From: Echinometra lucunter
Taxonomy: Eukaryota > Echinodermata > Echinoidea > Camarodonta > Echinometridae
NCBI GenBank assembly: GCA_029962745.1
Contig: CM057157.1
Location: 29,392,590 to 29,456,589 of the forward strand
DNA length: 64,000 nt
Direction of reading: 5' to 3'
The notes below the pieces were generated by a model that saw only the letters and a program-made list of their open reading frames with translations, was not told the DNA's origin and did not search any database. A program made the position numbers and the translations under genes. Positions 46,381-57,417 of this stretch are shown piece by piece (the first letter of the stretch is position 1; each line of letters begins with the position of its first letter).

Positions 46381-47207
46381 CAAAGTAGCGGTATACTACA
46401 ATACCATGGTCAAAACCTGTTCATATTTAATTTCCAATTCAGGTTTCATCCTAAATATAGACCAGGCCTAGTTGGTAACTCTGGGATAGGGTAGTTTAGT
46501 TTAGTTATTTTATTCATATTCTGCAAATTATTTAAGTACATATCAAATATTTGGATTCATTTTACCCCGTTACAAAATGACGGACGTACTTTCTAATCTG
46601 GACGTGAATTTTCTCAAGTGAGCCCTCTAGTGTTCTCGGATTTAACTCTGTAGCTGATACCGACAAAAACAATAACTTATTTTATCAAGTGCTTTTACTC
46701 ATTCGAGCATAAAATAGCACCAGAACTTCTGCTGTCATTTGATAAAGGGGAAAATTTGCCAACAGTTATTTATTTTCTGAGAGGCTCTGTAATAAACTCT
46801 ATGTTACATGGGAGCTTATGGTATCAAATTAATGTTTGCATAATAGAGTTTTGTACTTTGAATTCGTACTACATTTGATATTTTTGTTGTGTTTTAGCAT
46901 GGAATGTGAATACAATGTTTTCTACGTCACCAGTCACTGGGATTGGGACAAAAGATCTATGCTATAGTTATTTACCTATTATTTGTGTTTGTTCAAACAA
47001 TTTTCTTCTTTTGTATAGCTATATTGCTTTGCCAAATGATGATAATAATAATAACAATAGTATAACGATAATAATAATAATAAGCATGTATGGGGGGAAA
47101 CTGACTTCACTCGGCCCTTTGCTGTTGAAACAACGGACAAAGAAACAAATGGTGACTATTTACTTAATTCGCCAATAATTTACCTTATGATACAATAATA
47201 TTTTTAC
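46381..47207. other. Intron after the lectin domain, nothing recognised
   Basis: AT-rich with a short (AAT)n run at 47040-47083. Confidence 0.4.
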
Positions 47208-47335
47208 CTGATCGTTCACACACGAAATTAAGCAGGGTAGAACAAGTGTGTTCCCGCCACGTTCCCTGTTCCAATTGAACGCAGTCTTTCTGCTGATGAC
47301 ATATCACTGTTTCGTTGCCTTCCCATGATGATAAA
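47208..47335 (-). CDS. Receptor C-type lectin domain, third exon
   Basis: Acceptor ATCAGCAG in phase 2 and donor TCAG/GTAAAA in phase 1, 128 bp. Blocks: SLSSWEGNETVICHQQ, KDCVQLEQGTWREHTCS and LLNFVCERS. These are the last part of a CTLD fold: DCV.L (Cys2), W...C (Cys3) and FVCE (Cys4). The usual EPN/QPD triplet and the WND calcium box are not seen (WREHTC instead), so classic calcium-dependent sugar binding is unlikely. The phase 1 end joins directly to the Ig-like exon at 32173. Confidence 0.85.
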
Positions 47336-47399
47336 CTGCTGATAAAACCACAATTCCGAAAAACAAATATAATGACTCAGAAATAAAAAAGGGAAGTGA

Positions 47400-47800
47400 G
47401 CTCAAAACAATCGTTGTAGTATGCATGTATAAGTACCCCTGTGCCCCTACCAGGAGCAGCGCTACGGGGGGAGGGGGGGGGGGGCAGGGGAATGCCCCTA
47501 GGATTTTTCAAGTGACCGAGAAAGAAGAAAAAGAGGAGGAAACGAAGAAAAAGAGGAGGAAAAGAAGAAAAAGAGGAGAAACAGAAGAAAAGGAGGAGAA
47601 AAAAGAAAAAGAGGAAAAAAGGAAGAAAAGAGCAGAAAAGGAGGAAAGAAAAGAGAGGGTTGGATCATGTAATTATCTATAATACCCGTATTTTATCATT
47701 TAAAACGAAAATAAACTCACCTATGGGTCATCTTGCCCCAATCAAAATACCCTGGCGCCGGCCTGGCCCCTTCCCCCCCCCCCCCCCCCCGACCACTACA
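47400..47800. repeat. Purine-rich and homopolymer DNA in a lectin-domain intron
   Basis: Poly-G at 47465-47483, (GAAAAAGAGGAG)n at 47518-47650 and poly-C at 47775-47791. The outer sequences CAGGAGCAGCGCTACGGGG and CCTGGCGCCGGCCTGG look like decayed inverted ends. The long Glu/Lys-rich plus-strand frame is repeat-derived. Confidence 0.6.
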
Positions 47801-47888
47801 TTCTCCGAAACAGATGTTCGAATTTGCACATAACCAGAGAATTGCAGCCCCACTGCCACTGAAAACTGAATAAAGGCGCTTTTCTTAC

Positions 47889-47995
47889 GAATTATTTAGC
47901 AGCGAGCCATCAATCCATTTATAGGTACATTCCTCTTCCAGATCCGTGAGGCCAAACCAGACAGCTCGATTACCAATAAAATCATGGACGAATTC
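47889..47995 (-). CDS. Receptor C-type lectin domain, second exon
   Basis: Acceptor GATGACAG in phase 0 and donor TTC/GTAAGA in phase 2, 107 bp. It encodes EFVHDFIGNRAVWFGLTDLE, then EECTYKWIDGSLLNN. WFGLTD and the KWIDGS box are the core of the CTLD fold (strand beta-2 WIGL region and the W.DG.. turn). Ser codon TC/T is shared with the third exon and reads through in frame. Confidence 0.88.
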
Positions 47996-48145
47996 CTGTC
48001 ATCAAGAAGAAACATTACACTGTTTATTTTGTTTATATAACAATAATAATCACTAATAATAGTGATTATGGAGATGATGATAATCATAATAATGACGATT
48101 ATGGTAACGGTATAACGATAATTGAAAATAATAGATAATAATATA

Positions 48146-49239
48146 GGTTTTCCCGGCCAATTTCGGGAATTGTCATCTAATTTTGTTTTATGAGCTTTCA
48201 AATTAGTTTTTAGGCACGCGAAATACTTGTTATAAGGTTCAAATTCGGATAAAAGCATTCAATTTCGTGTTTGGGCATAAAATTTCCACATTTGTACATT
48301 CAAGTTAGTGCGATAGGCGGGGTAAGCACTTGAAAACACTTTCACCTTCGTTTTCAATCGATCGATTTTCACAATTGAGTATTCAATTTCGTAATACATA
48401 ATATATACATAGAAGCAAGAGTGGTTTTGTGCATTTAATCACTGATTATGGCTTTCAACTTTATCTGACATTATTCATCATCATCGTTATCATCATTTTT
48501 TTCAAATCTGAAAATCTTTCTTTTGTTCGACATCATTTTGGTGTGATCTTCAATATAAATTATTTTTATCATGATCATCATATTTGTTTTTGTGATCTTC
48601 ATCATCATCATGTGTGATCCATATGGTTCTGAAGTTGATATCTATGGGCTGGAGTGCCAAGCACCTCGCCATGACTTGTATAGGCCTGCAGTATGACGGC
48701 AGGGCCTGGAGGGCTGCAGCTCCCTACAGTTTCTGCTAAGAAGAAAAACAAAGCAAAACCTATATCATAAAAACCTATATGATTGTAAATTGCTCATAGG
48801 CTTGCAAAACCACGCGGCGCCTGATGACGGTACCAAATTGGGCACGTTGAAAAATCTGTGTTATATACATCTCCTAGTTTATAATGAGAAGTTTTGAAAA
48901 TTCAGTTTTGAAATACAGTACAAGTAATGTAATTTTCAGTGGGCACCTGAAGATTTAATTTGAATGTTCATTTTACGAACATGTTTGCCCATAATGCGAA
49001 TTTGAACATTAGGAATGAGGTGGCGACAGGTGGCGACGAAGTTGAATAACCATTGCCAAATATGAAAGCTCATTTAGTGAATATGAATGCACAAATACGA
49101 AATCGGCTGCCACATTAGTTAATTTGAACGACAAAATCGAAATTAAATGACGATATTTCGAAGCATGAGCGTATTTGACGAAAATGAACGTTTCTTATAT
49201 GAAATAGAATGACAAAACAATGAATTAGCCGGGAAAACC
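48146..49239. mobile_element. Third foldback element of the GGTTTTCCCGGCC family
   Basis: GGTTTTCCCGGCCAATTTCG at 48146 and GCCGGGAAAACC ending 49239, each flanked by TATA. The arms carry the same spaced ATTCAATTTCG / CGAATTTGAA motifs. The right arm has GAGGTGGCGACAGGTGGCGA, which corresponds to the box in the outer element. The centre has ATCATC triplets and a non-repetitive block at 48610-48740. Confidence 0.75.
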
Positions 49240-49403
49240 TATAGTAATGTTTCAGTTATAATATTAATGATATATACAACGATAATCTAATATCTAAAAG
49301 TCGTAGTGACCAAGTAAAATATCTATTCTTCCTATAAAAAAACCGCGCTATTGTGATAACGATAGTAATAATGATTATAATAAAAATTTATAATTATACT
49401 ATA

Positions 49404-50490
49404 GGTTTTCCCGCCCAATCTCGTATATTAGTCACTCAAATTCATTAAGGTGCATTTCAGTTCACGGGTATCGTTTTGCAAGCGGTATCGGTCTTTTGAA
49501 TTTCATATCCTGGCAACGAAATTCATGTAAAGACACCCGAATTCACTCAGAAGAATTTAAATTAATTTATGGGCAAAACTGTTTCACATTAGATCATTAT
49601 AATTTTGTCATCTGCTTTCGATTTCTTTTTCGGGCAAAGAGGTTCGTTAACTGGCTTACAAATTCGTGAATGCACGCACTATTTCACATTTCGTGCACTG
49701 ATAAGGCTGTTTGGGCAACCAATTTCATTTTGGGGAATTAGATTTAGTGCTGTATTATTGTGTTAATTTTGTTTCCATGACTTTTGTATGTTTGTATGGG
49801 CATATTTGAGTTTGTATCTCATTTATTTATAAATTATATCTATCGGTGCCTTAATGTGTGTGTGTAAATTTTCAGGTTCTCATATACACGGGCATCACAT
49901 TATACATCTATATGACAACTTATAAAGAAAGTATAATGTACACATTTTTTTCTTTGTCCATTTTCATCAGTGCTCTTATCTTAGAAATATGTTTAGGGTG
50001 TACTTTAATCCATTGCATTTTTTGCATGGCATTTTGCATGTTTTTCGTTCTTTCCATCTTTACATATTTATTCATTTTCATCAGTGCTTTTATTTTGATC
50101 AGTGTTCTTATTTTCGTATCATATGAGTATCCTGGACGATGCATCTTTAATTAATTGACTTATTTAAAACATGCTTGCCTTTTCGTGAATTTGTTTGACT
50201 GAACAGCTGCCAAGCCCATCAGCATCTGATTCTGAATGCACATTTCCTAAATTCCATGCACCTAGTTTAAATGTGACTCATTTGAAAAAGTTGTTGCAAA
50301 GATAATGAATTTAAATGAGGAAATATTATTATGAATGCCCATTCCTTAAATTTCATGCTCTGTTTTTTTTTTCTTTTCAAATTCAGGTGATTCTTCTGAA
50401 GAATCATTTGCACGGATAACACATTCGAATGAAAAAAAAAAACAACAATTATGAATGGTCGTGGCGATCAAAGCTATCGTGAATTTGAAT
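49404..50490. mobile_element. Fourth foldback family member, right end not found
   Basis: GGTTTTCCCGCCCAATCTCG starts after TATA at 49400-49403, with left-arm motifs GTCACTCAAATTCAT and CGAATTCACT. Right-arm-like motifs (GTGAATTTGAATG) continue to about 50490, but no GGGAAAACC end is seen, so it is truncated or diverged. Confidence 0.5.
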
Positions 50491-51527
50491 GATTTTTAAC
50501 ATTAAATTAAATACAAGGAAATAATAATTGCAATTACTATGCTCATTATTATTATTACATTATTATCATCATTATCATAGTTATTATCATCATTATCATA
50601 GTTATTATCATCATTATCATAGTTATTATCATCATTGTCGTCGTCATCATCACCATCCTTATCATCAGTATTATTGTTAGTGTCAGTATAATGGGTTGTG
50701 GTCTACGTCTACCACACTTAACATTCCAGTATACACTCTTTTCTAATGAAATTAGGGAACACACACAATAACCAAAACTCTTGAAAGAAAAAAATAGCCA
50801 ACATAAACATTAACACAAGCATAAACACAAACACATACTGGCATCTAACTCCAAAATTAGTTTGCCAGCACACGTCTGAGGAAGAATATCTCTATATCAT
50901 CAAATTATCATTATTATCCACAGTCACAGGCATGCGCAATTACCGTTTTGGATGAGATGAAGACCCTTCATGAAATAAACATTTTAGGCTTCATTTACAA
51001 TTTAAAAGCGTGGGCGAGGCTAACTGGCAACAGCGCCGCACTCGGCACACACCCACAAACACAAGCACACGCAAAAATAGTATTATGCTGTATTATGCTA
51101 CACCTCTGAGATTTGTAGGTTTTTATCTACGAGATGATATGATATAATGCAATGTTATTTTCCTTGGTATTTAACTTTCTCCACATTAAAAGAGAATGAA
51201 ACCCTCAGGATATATCACGGGAAAATGTATTTCATACAACATATAACAATTTCAAAAATAGAAAAGCAATGTCTTTGGAGAAAATGTAGAAATTTGTGTA
51301 CAAGACGTATCGAGGATTGTGCTAAAAAAACCCTCCCATTTTAAAGCAACATTGCCAATTAGAGGATTGCCATAGAAAGTAAATCGAGACTTTCCAAACT
51401 TTCATATAACTTTCTCGTTTCGTTACCGTTTTGATGGAACTTTAAAAAAAATACTTCTCTCGATCCTCTCTTTTCAATATAATTGATTTTTCCACAGTGT
51501 TTCATTTCCGTATGCCAAGGAACTCAC
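50491..51527. other. Intron with (ATT/ATC)n repeats
   Basis: 50530-50680 is a (TTATCATCATTATCATAG)n-type repeat. The remainder is AT-rich with no exon found. Confidence 0.5.
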
Positions 51528-51673
51528 ATTAATCTCCTGTGTCTTAAGCTGTGCGAGATCCCCACCAAACTCGTGGCACATAGCCCGTGCATCCTGGAAA
51601 GACCGAGGGGTAGTGATATACCTATAGGAGGTGTTTCCTAAATCATGCCAGTCTTGAGATCCACTGGTACTGC
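51528..51673 (-). CDS. Receptor C-type lectin domain, first exon
   Basis: Acceptor AAATGCAG in phase 1 and donor AAT/GTGAGT in phase 0, 146 bp. Blocks: STSGSQDWHDLGNTSYRYIT, then PRSFQDARAMCHEFGGDLAQ and LKTQEIN. SF.DAR..C...GGDLA.L.T is the N-terminal helical part of a CTLD, with Cys1 in place. A NTS glycosylation site is present. Together with exons 47995-47889 and 47335-47208 it forms one full domain of 127 residues. The phase 1 entry fits the preceding Ig-like exon at 57263-56922. Confidence 0.88.
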
Positions 51674-52113
51674 CTGCATTTTCGAAAAAAAAAAGTGGTA
51701 GGAGAAAATGAGATCAACCGAGTGTGATAAAGCCCTAGTCATGCTTATTTTTTAAAGCCGGCATGTTGGGGGAAAATAACGAAGAGAGAGAGAGAGAGAG
51801 AATAAGAGGTTTTTAGAGCCATCATCTTTTTAATAAAAACATCTACCTCTTAACCATAAAAAATTTTCATCAACGCAATAGATCTGAAACTCCTTGTTCT
51901 GTTCATTTCAGCGTGCCACTAATCCAGCATCATAATTTCCTTCATTTCTGCTTCAGTTAACATTCTTGTTTCTCCTCTTTCTCTGCATGGCGACTTCCTT
52001 TTGGTCTCCTTCCCCTCACTGCGAAAATCCCTTTGGGAATAAGGAACAAGTCGGTTTGCTTGTAAAAGTAGAAATATGATAAGTAATAGTTCTGAACAGA
52101 TGCCTAAACTCCT
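51674..52113. other. Intron, nothing recognised
   Basis: Contains (GA)n at 51783-51803. It does not match the sequence left of copy A, so the left duplication boundary lies in or near the gap that follows. Confidence 0.4.
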
Positions 52114-52613
52114 NNNNNNNNNNNNNNNNNNNNNNNNNNNNNNNNNNNNNNNNNNNNNNNNNNNNNNNNNNNNNNNNNNNNNNNNNNNNNNNNNNNNNNN
52201 NNNNNNNNNNNNNNNNNNNNNNNNNNNNNNNNNNNNNNNNNNNNNNNNNNNNNNNNNNNNNNNNNNNNNNNNNNNNNNNNNNNNNNNNNNNNNNNNNNNN
52301 NNNNNNNNNNNNNNNNNNNNNNNNNNNNNNNNNNNNNNNNNNNNNNNNNNNNNNNNNNNNNNNNNNNNNNNNNNNNNNNNNNNNNNNNNNNNNNNNNNNN
52401 NNNNNNNNNNNNNNNNNNNNNNNNNNNNNNNNNNNNNNNNNNNNNNNNNNNNNNNNNNNNNNNNNNNNNNNNNNNNNNNNNNNNNNNNNNNNNNNNNNNN
52501 NNNNNNNNNNNNNNNNNNNNNNNNNNNNNNNNNNNNNNNNNNNNNNNNNNNNNNNNNNNNNNNNNNNNNNNNNNNNNNNNNNNNNNNNNNNNNNNNNNNN
52601 NNNNNNNNNNNNN
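52114..52613. other. Assembly gap of 500 N
   Basis: Exactly 500 N, a typical placeholder for a gap of unknown size. It falls at the left edge of duplication copy B, where assembly is most likely to fail. Confidence 0.99.
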
Positions 52614-52950
52614 ACTCGTCGGTATTGAAACAAATGCGGACTGCGCACAATTCGAAGTTCTGAGGGTCATGGTTGGGAGAATTGAAGTGAGCGAAGGGCA
52701 ATCCAGCTGTGTTGAGTCGTATGGATCTCAAATATTCTGTCACATGATCACTAATCTACGCTTAGTTTCTCCTACGTAAAGTTGATGACACTGGGTGCAA
52801 TGGATAGCATAAATGCAATCATTCGTTGCGCAGGAAGACTTTCCATGGATAACCCATTGGGACTCGGGACCTCTAATAGTGGCAGTGGTGACTTTGCATG
52901 TGTTTACATCTGGGTCTGTTACAGGAATGAGAACCGCTCTGGGAGATATA
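52614..52950 (-). mobile_element. Penelope-like fragment, copy B
   Basis: Same GIY-YIG boxes and downstream block (VAHFNSPNHDPQNFELCA) as copy A, cut by the gap. It shares the frameshift after KRRL, so it was already inactive when duplicated. Confidence 0.6.
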
Positions 52951-53329
52951 TATTCGCCAAGATACCAAGGATTCTTATTGCTCTTTCTCTTTCTTCATCT
53001 TCTTCCTCTTTTCTTCTGTTGTATTGTTACGTCACATATTGGGCGTATCCTAATTGCCTGTTTCCACTCTACCATTTGGGCATGTTTGCTTGCTTTTGAT
53101 GTGATGCATACCATGACGCTCAATAAATTTTGTTATTCCTTGATGTTGCAACTTCATTAACCATCGCAATAAGGTATATAGGGTATTCCCCCAATTAAAA
53201 AAAAAAAAAAAAGCTGAAAAATCTACAATAGAATATGTCCCCCCCCCCCCCAGGGGCGATTGAGCCGAGGAACAGGGGAGCACAGTGCAACCACTTTTCC
53301 AAGCAACTAAAAATTTATGTCCCTCTTTT

Positions 53330-54030
53330 TATATGATTTTTAAGAGTATTTCAAATAAAAATTTTACGATATGACCGTCATTTATGACATTCTTATAAAA
53401 AATTCGCCAGTTGATTAATTACAATATCATTTTTCCTTAACATGAGGGGGGAAATTTGTACACGCCATCCCCCCTCGAAAAAGAGGAGGGATATATCCCC
53501 CATCCCCCGGGATTTACGCCAATGGAAGGGGAGGGGGTGGGAGGGGTATCCCTCCCACGGTAGGGAGATTTTTGAAGATTTGTGCATGAAAGTGGAATTT
53601 TCTACACACTAAAATTCAGTATTAGGGGTAACTTATATGAGAAGTGCCATATATAGGGGTGCCAAGGCTATAGGGAGCGAAGCGATCGAGTGGGGGAGGG
53701 GAATGCCCCCTCCAAGTATTAAGAGCAATTCTTCTTAACATACATTGACTGTGGGGTAAGATATTGTATAACTTCCAAGAAAATAGAGAAAATGTGAAAT
53801 TTCATGTACAAAATGAATGGAGACCTGCTCGCATATGATGTCATCAGTGTTGCCAATTTGCAGAGCCAAGAGTAATTTACTAGAAAATGTACGTGACTGT
53901 AATATTCTTATTCTTTGACCGATTTTGCTCATTTCTTTTTTTAAAATGCTGTTAAAATTTATCTCCTTTTATTGAAACAGTGAAATTTCTAGGGTGGACT
54001 TGCCCTCTAAGAATGGTACTAACAGCGATT
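53330..54030. other. Copy-B-specific intronic segment
   Basis: Not matched in copy A. It holds C/G-rich DNA at 53440-53560, a GGGAGCGAAGCGATCGAG motif at 53673, and 53750-54015 resembling the TTAA foldback at 42739 (GCTCGCATATGATGTCATCA, TTGCCAATTTGC). Confidence 0.45.
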
Positions 54031-54034
54031 TATA

Positions 54035-54817
54035 GACCAATTTCACCTCCGGTTTATGTATTTGGCCCTCTATCGGCGACGCCATTGCTGCGGTAGGCAA
54101 TCGCGCTGACCGCGATTGGCTCTGTGTACAAAATGAATGTAAGATATGAGATATGCCCCGATATTGTTCCATTTACTTTATTCTAGATCAATAAAATAAA
54201 GCATGGATACATGGGTAGATGAGGTAAGACAATGGTCATATCTTACGGATGAAGGTAATTGTATTTTTGTACTTTCGATGGTTTTTCAACTTAGTTTTGT
54301 CAGTAAAAGTTCGATTGCAGCATAGAAGCCGTAGTAAATGGAACCCTAAATCTTACCCTGTTTACAAAGTCATGTTTTCACTCATTAAATTTTACGCCAA
54401 AGTACATAATGATAATGTTCATTGACTTCAGAGTCCTTTCTGTTGATGTTTTTACCCACTGGCGACGAGTTCCTTCACATTGCTTACGGAAACCTGTGTA
54501 GGGAGTACGGCTTCTCACACAAACAGGCTTCATGAGTCAAAAGCGAGTGAATTTCGCACTCAGTTAGCTACCAATTTTTAAACTTTCTCTAATTCTTGTG
54601 GCATTTGAGCACCGCACAGCTGCGACCTGAACTTCCCTGATAATTTCTCGTTGCAAATATTGAAATAAATCTGCATATACTAGTCAAAATAGACAAAAAA
54701 TCGAACGAATGTACATAACGCGCTATTGACTTGTCTACTATAAAAGTTGGAGCGCCCACTGCAGTATGTCGAACTGTGTCGAACAGTCTGCTGCCCTCTT
54801 GCGTTGTGAAATTGGTC
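54035..54817. mobile_element. 783-bp DNA transposon derivative, TA target, copy B only
   Basis: GACCAATTTCAC at the left is inverted as GTGAAATTGGTC at the right, with TA on both sides (54033-54034, 54818-54819). Copy A has the empty site, reading GCGGTATATATTCTTCG at 29657-29673. No transposase is seen. Confidence 0.8.
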
Positions 54818-56921
54818 TATATTCTTCGTTTAGGCCCATCTTAATTTTTTTTTTTTTACTGCAGCCATATTCTAGTCGGAATTAAAGTAGCGTTCACGCA
54901 CAGAATCACACATCAGTGGTTGAAAATATTTGGGCTCTCGGATTTTAACAAAATAGTACAAAGTCTTATAGTTATATAGATACATATGTACATCATTGTG
55001 CACTCTATGACTGCAACAATCATATTAAAAAAAAAATCTTTTTGAAATGTACAATTGAATTGGAAACATACTTGTGGTGTTACCTGCTTGCACACATTAA
55101 TACCCGTTCATTAGGAGCAGGCCTCCTCTCATTCTAGGTGCAAAAAAGTACACTCACAGTTGTTTACACATATTAAGTTGATATTAACATGATTCTTAGT
55201 ACAAAAACGTGATTTCTAATTGTAAAAATAACACTGAACGATTTCCATGTCCCACAAACCCCTAATTGGATGTGCATCCATATCTGATTGTGTTTATAAG
55301 GTTGTTTCGTTTCATCAAAGGTTGAATTCACAAGATTGACAACGCTATTAAAGTTCCGTATCACCGCACATACACAATTGGCACGTAGTTCAGTCTGTGT
55401 AAGTTGTCCTTGCGCTGTAAATCCTAAACGCATACAGATTTATGCAAATTATGCAAATTGCTCAAGGTTGCTGTTTGGGCAACCAAGCTGAAAATGTTGA
55501 TAAACCACATAGGAACCTAAATCAATGAAAAAACTTCAACGGAAAGAACTTTTCTAGATTACACTGTTAGCTAAATAGGACTGTCAAACCGACTATTATC
55601 TATTCTCCTGCTCACGTCGAGACAGTGCCTAAAATAAAAACCCCTTTTCACTTTTGACCTTTTTTTTTCTCTAATAGAATATCGGTCGTGATATTAAGAT
55701 CTCGAATATGCATTGAAATTTATAGCTTGACCAATATGGAAAACTACAGGCTTAACTGATAAAAATAACAATAATAGGCAAGAGGCTTAAAATAGTTTTG
55801 AGACGTCTTTATCATCAAATCACTTTAATTTATAGAATGCAAGTACTGCTTTTTTCCCCTCGCTCAAGTAATTAGAGTAGTCTTTAAACGAGCCAAGTAT
55901 ATGTAAAGAACAAAAAAATGTGTCTCTTGAATTGCATTAAAGAGAATGTACTGTATTTTCCCTTGTGTGTTCACCCCGAAGTTGCCAGTGCCCCATTTTA
56001 ATTTTCGCTGCTACCCCGGTTCTCCGGGGTAGAGGCGCTTGAATTTTTTTCGCTTGTCAGCAAATATTTCGAGTGTCCCCCCCCCCCATCCGAAAACGGA
56101 CTGACGCCCATGCCTCTCTCCCCTAACAAAAACAGAAAGCCTGGCAATTAACAAAAAATAAATCAATTAATGAAACAAACAAAAAGAAAAAAAAAAGGAA
56201 AAAAATTCTACAACTTGCCTATCCATCCCAAACCCCGCCAACCATTCCCTCTTTTCAGTCAACTCAGACAGCATTGAGAGGAATGCCAAAACTTTTTTTT
56301 CCAAGGAAAAAGTGTGTTGGGCATTTCATTTAGCTCAAACTCATGTGGTATGCCACATCAAAAAGTGGTTGATTGAATATGCGTCCTCCCTCTCCACCCC
56401 CCCCCCCCCCCCATTCGCTAATGGTCTTGAGTAAACATATATCACTTTTAGTAAAAGTGTACAGTCCTTTCCCTCTCTGCACTGGATAAGAACTGCATGG
56501 GGAGCAATTTTGTTTCCTAATACGGGGCAATTTTTGTTTCACCTGTCTGAGCTATTACGCCCGGAGCAATGATCACCGAGGCAACTGTCCATCGCGAAAC
56601 ATTTGTCGCCAAAAGAAAATTTAACAAGAGCAACTATGAAATGTGGGTTTAATGTCGCCACAACAATGGTCCTCTGAGCATTGTCCTAGTAGCTATTGTT
56701 GATACAATAATGATAACTGTAGCCGCGTCAATTGTGCCTGAGCAATCGACAACGAAGATTTTGACGACACGTTCCTCTGTTGCCATGGGCCCTCAGCAAT
56801 TATCGCGCACAAGGTGTCACTGTACTTGTTTAAAGTAATGACGGTCCTACCTGGTCCTGACGATGTGACCACAATGTAACAAAACAACAAAGATTCGAAA
56901 ATGAACATTAAAGTTACCTAC

Positions 56922-57263
56922 TGTCAAGGCGTGCAGGTATCGCTGATACCAAAGTTGAGCTGTGGTCACTCTCCGAGCTCAGTCTGCATTCAAGTGCTCT
57001 GCCATTGAAGCTGTTATCGTGTAATGACCCCTCATGTACAAGAGATGACGAATTTAATCCCGTCAAGATACTGGTCCGGAAGGGAAATTGGTCAGAAAAA
57101 GTTATAGATCTGCCAAAATTTCTAGATCTATACATAGTTAGTAAACAATCCGGCTGTGAATAGGATTGGTTTTCTACAATTATGAAAATCTTCCGATCAT
57201 CAGGAGAAGCATACGGGTCGGGCACCACAAGATGGCTTTCGAGCACCTGTTCACCGAATATAC
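56922..57263 (-). CDS. Receptor Ig-like exon A2 (paralogue of 31835-32173)
   Basis: Phase 1-1 exon of 342 bp, acceptor TTTCTAG, donor GACA/GTAGGT. It shares with A1 the start GEQV(L/I)ESHLVVPD, ENQSYSQP, GLNSSSLVHEG and LECRLSSESDHSSTLVSAIP. The centre differs: MYRSRNFGRSITFSDQFPF replaces the A1 stretch with one extra codon, and SLHDNSFNGRA replaces a second patch. Close to 30 of 113 residues differ, although neighbouring intron DNA is about 95 percent identical. The frame and both splice sites are intact. It would be the first module in this window, upstream of the lectin domain. Confidence 0.7.
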
Positions 57264-57417
57264 CTAGAAAATGAATGAAAGAGAAGAGAAAAAAAAATAT
57301 GACTGTTGATATCGGCACCGCTGCGGCGGTGTTTCCAATAACAGATTTTCGACGTAGCGGGCACCGCTGTGGTTTCCCAATGTGATAATTATTCTTACGT
57401 TGTGGGCCCCGCTGCTA

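Noticed and set aside
47425..47682. Glu/Lys-rich plus-strand frame
   Set aside because: Derived from (GAAAAAGAGGAG)n within a lectin-domain intron.
51919..52743. Frames of about 190-270 codons across the gap
   Set aside because: Open only because N is translated as X.
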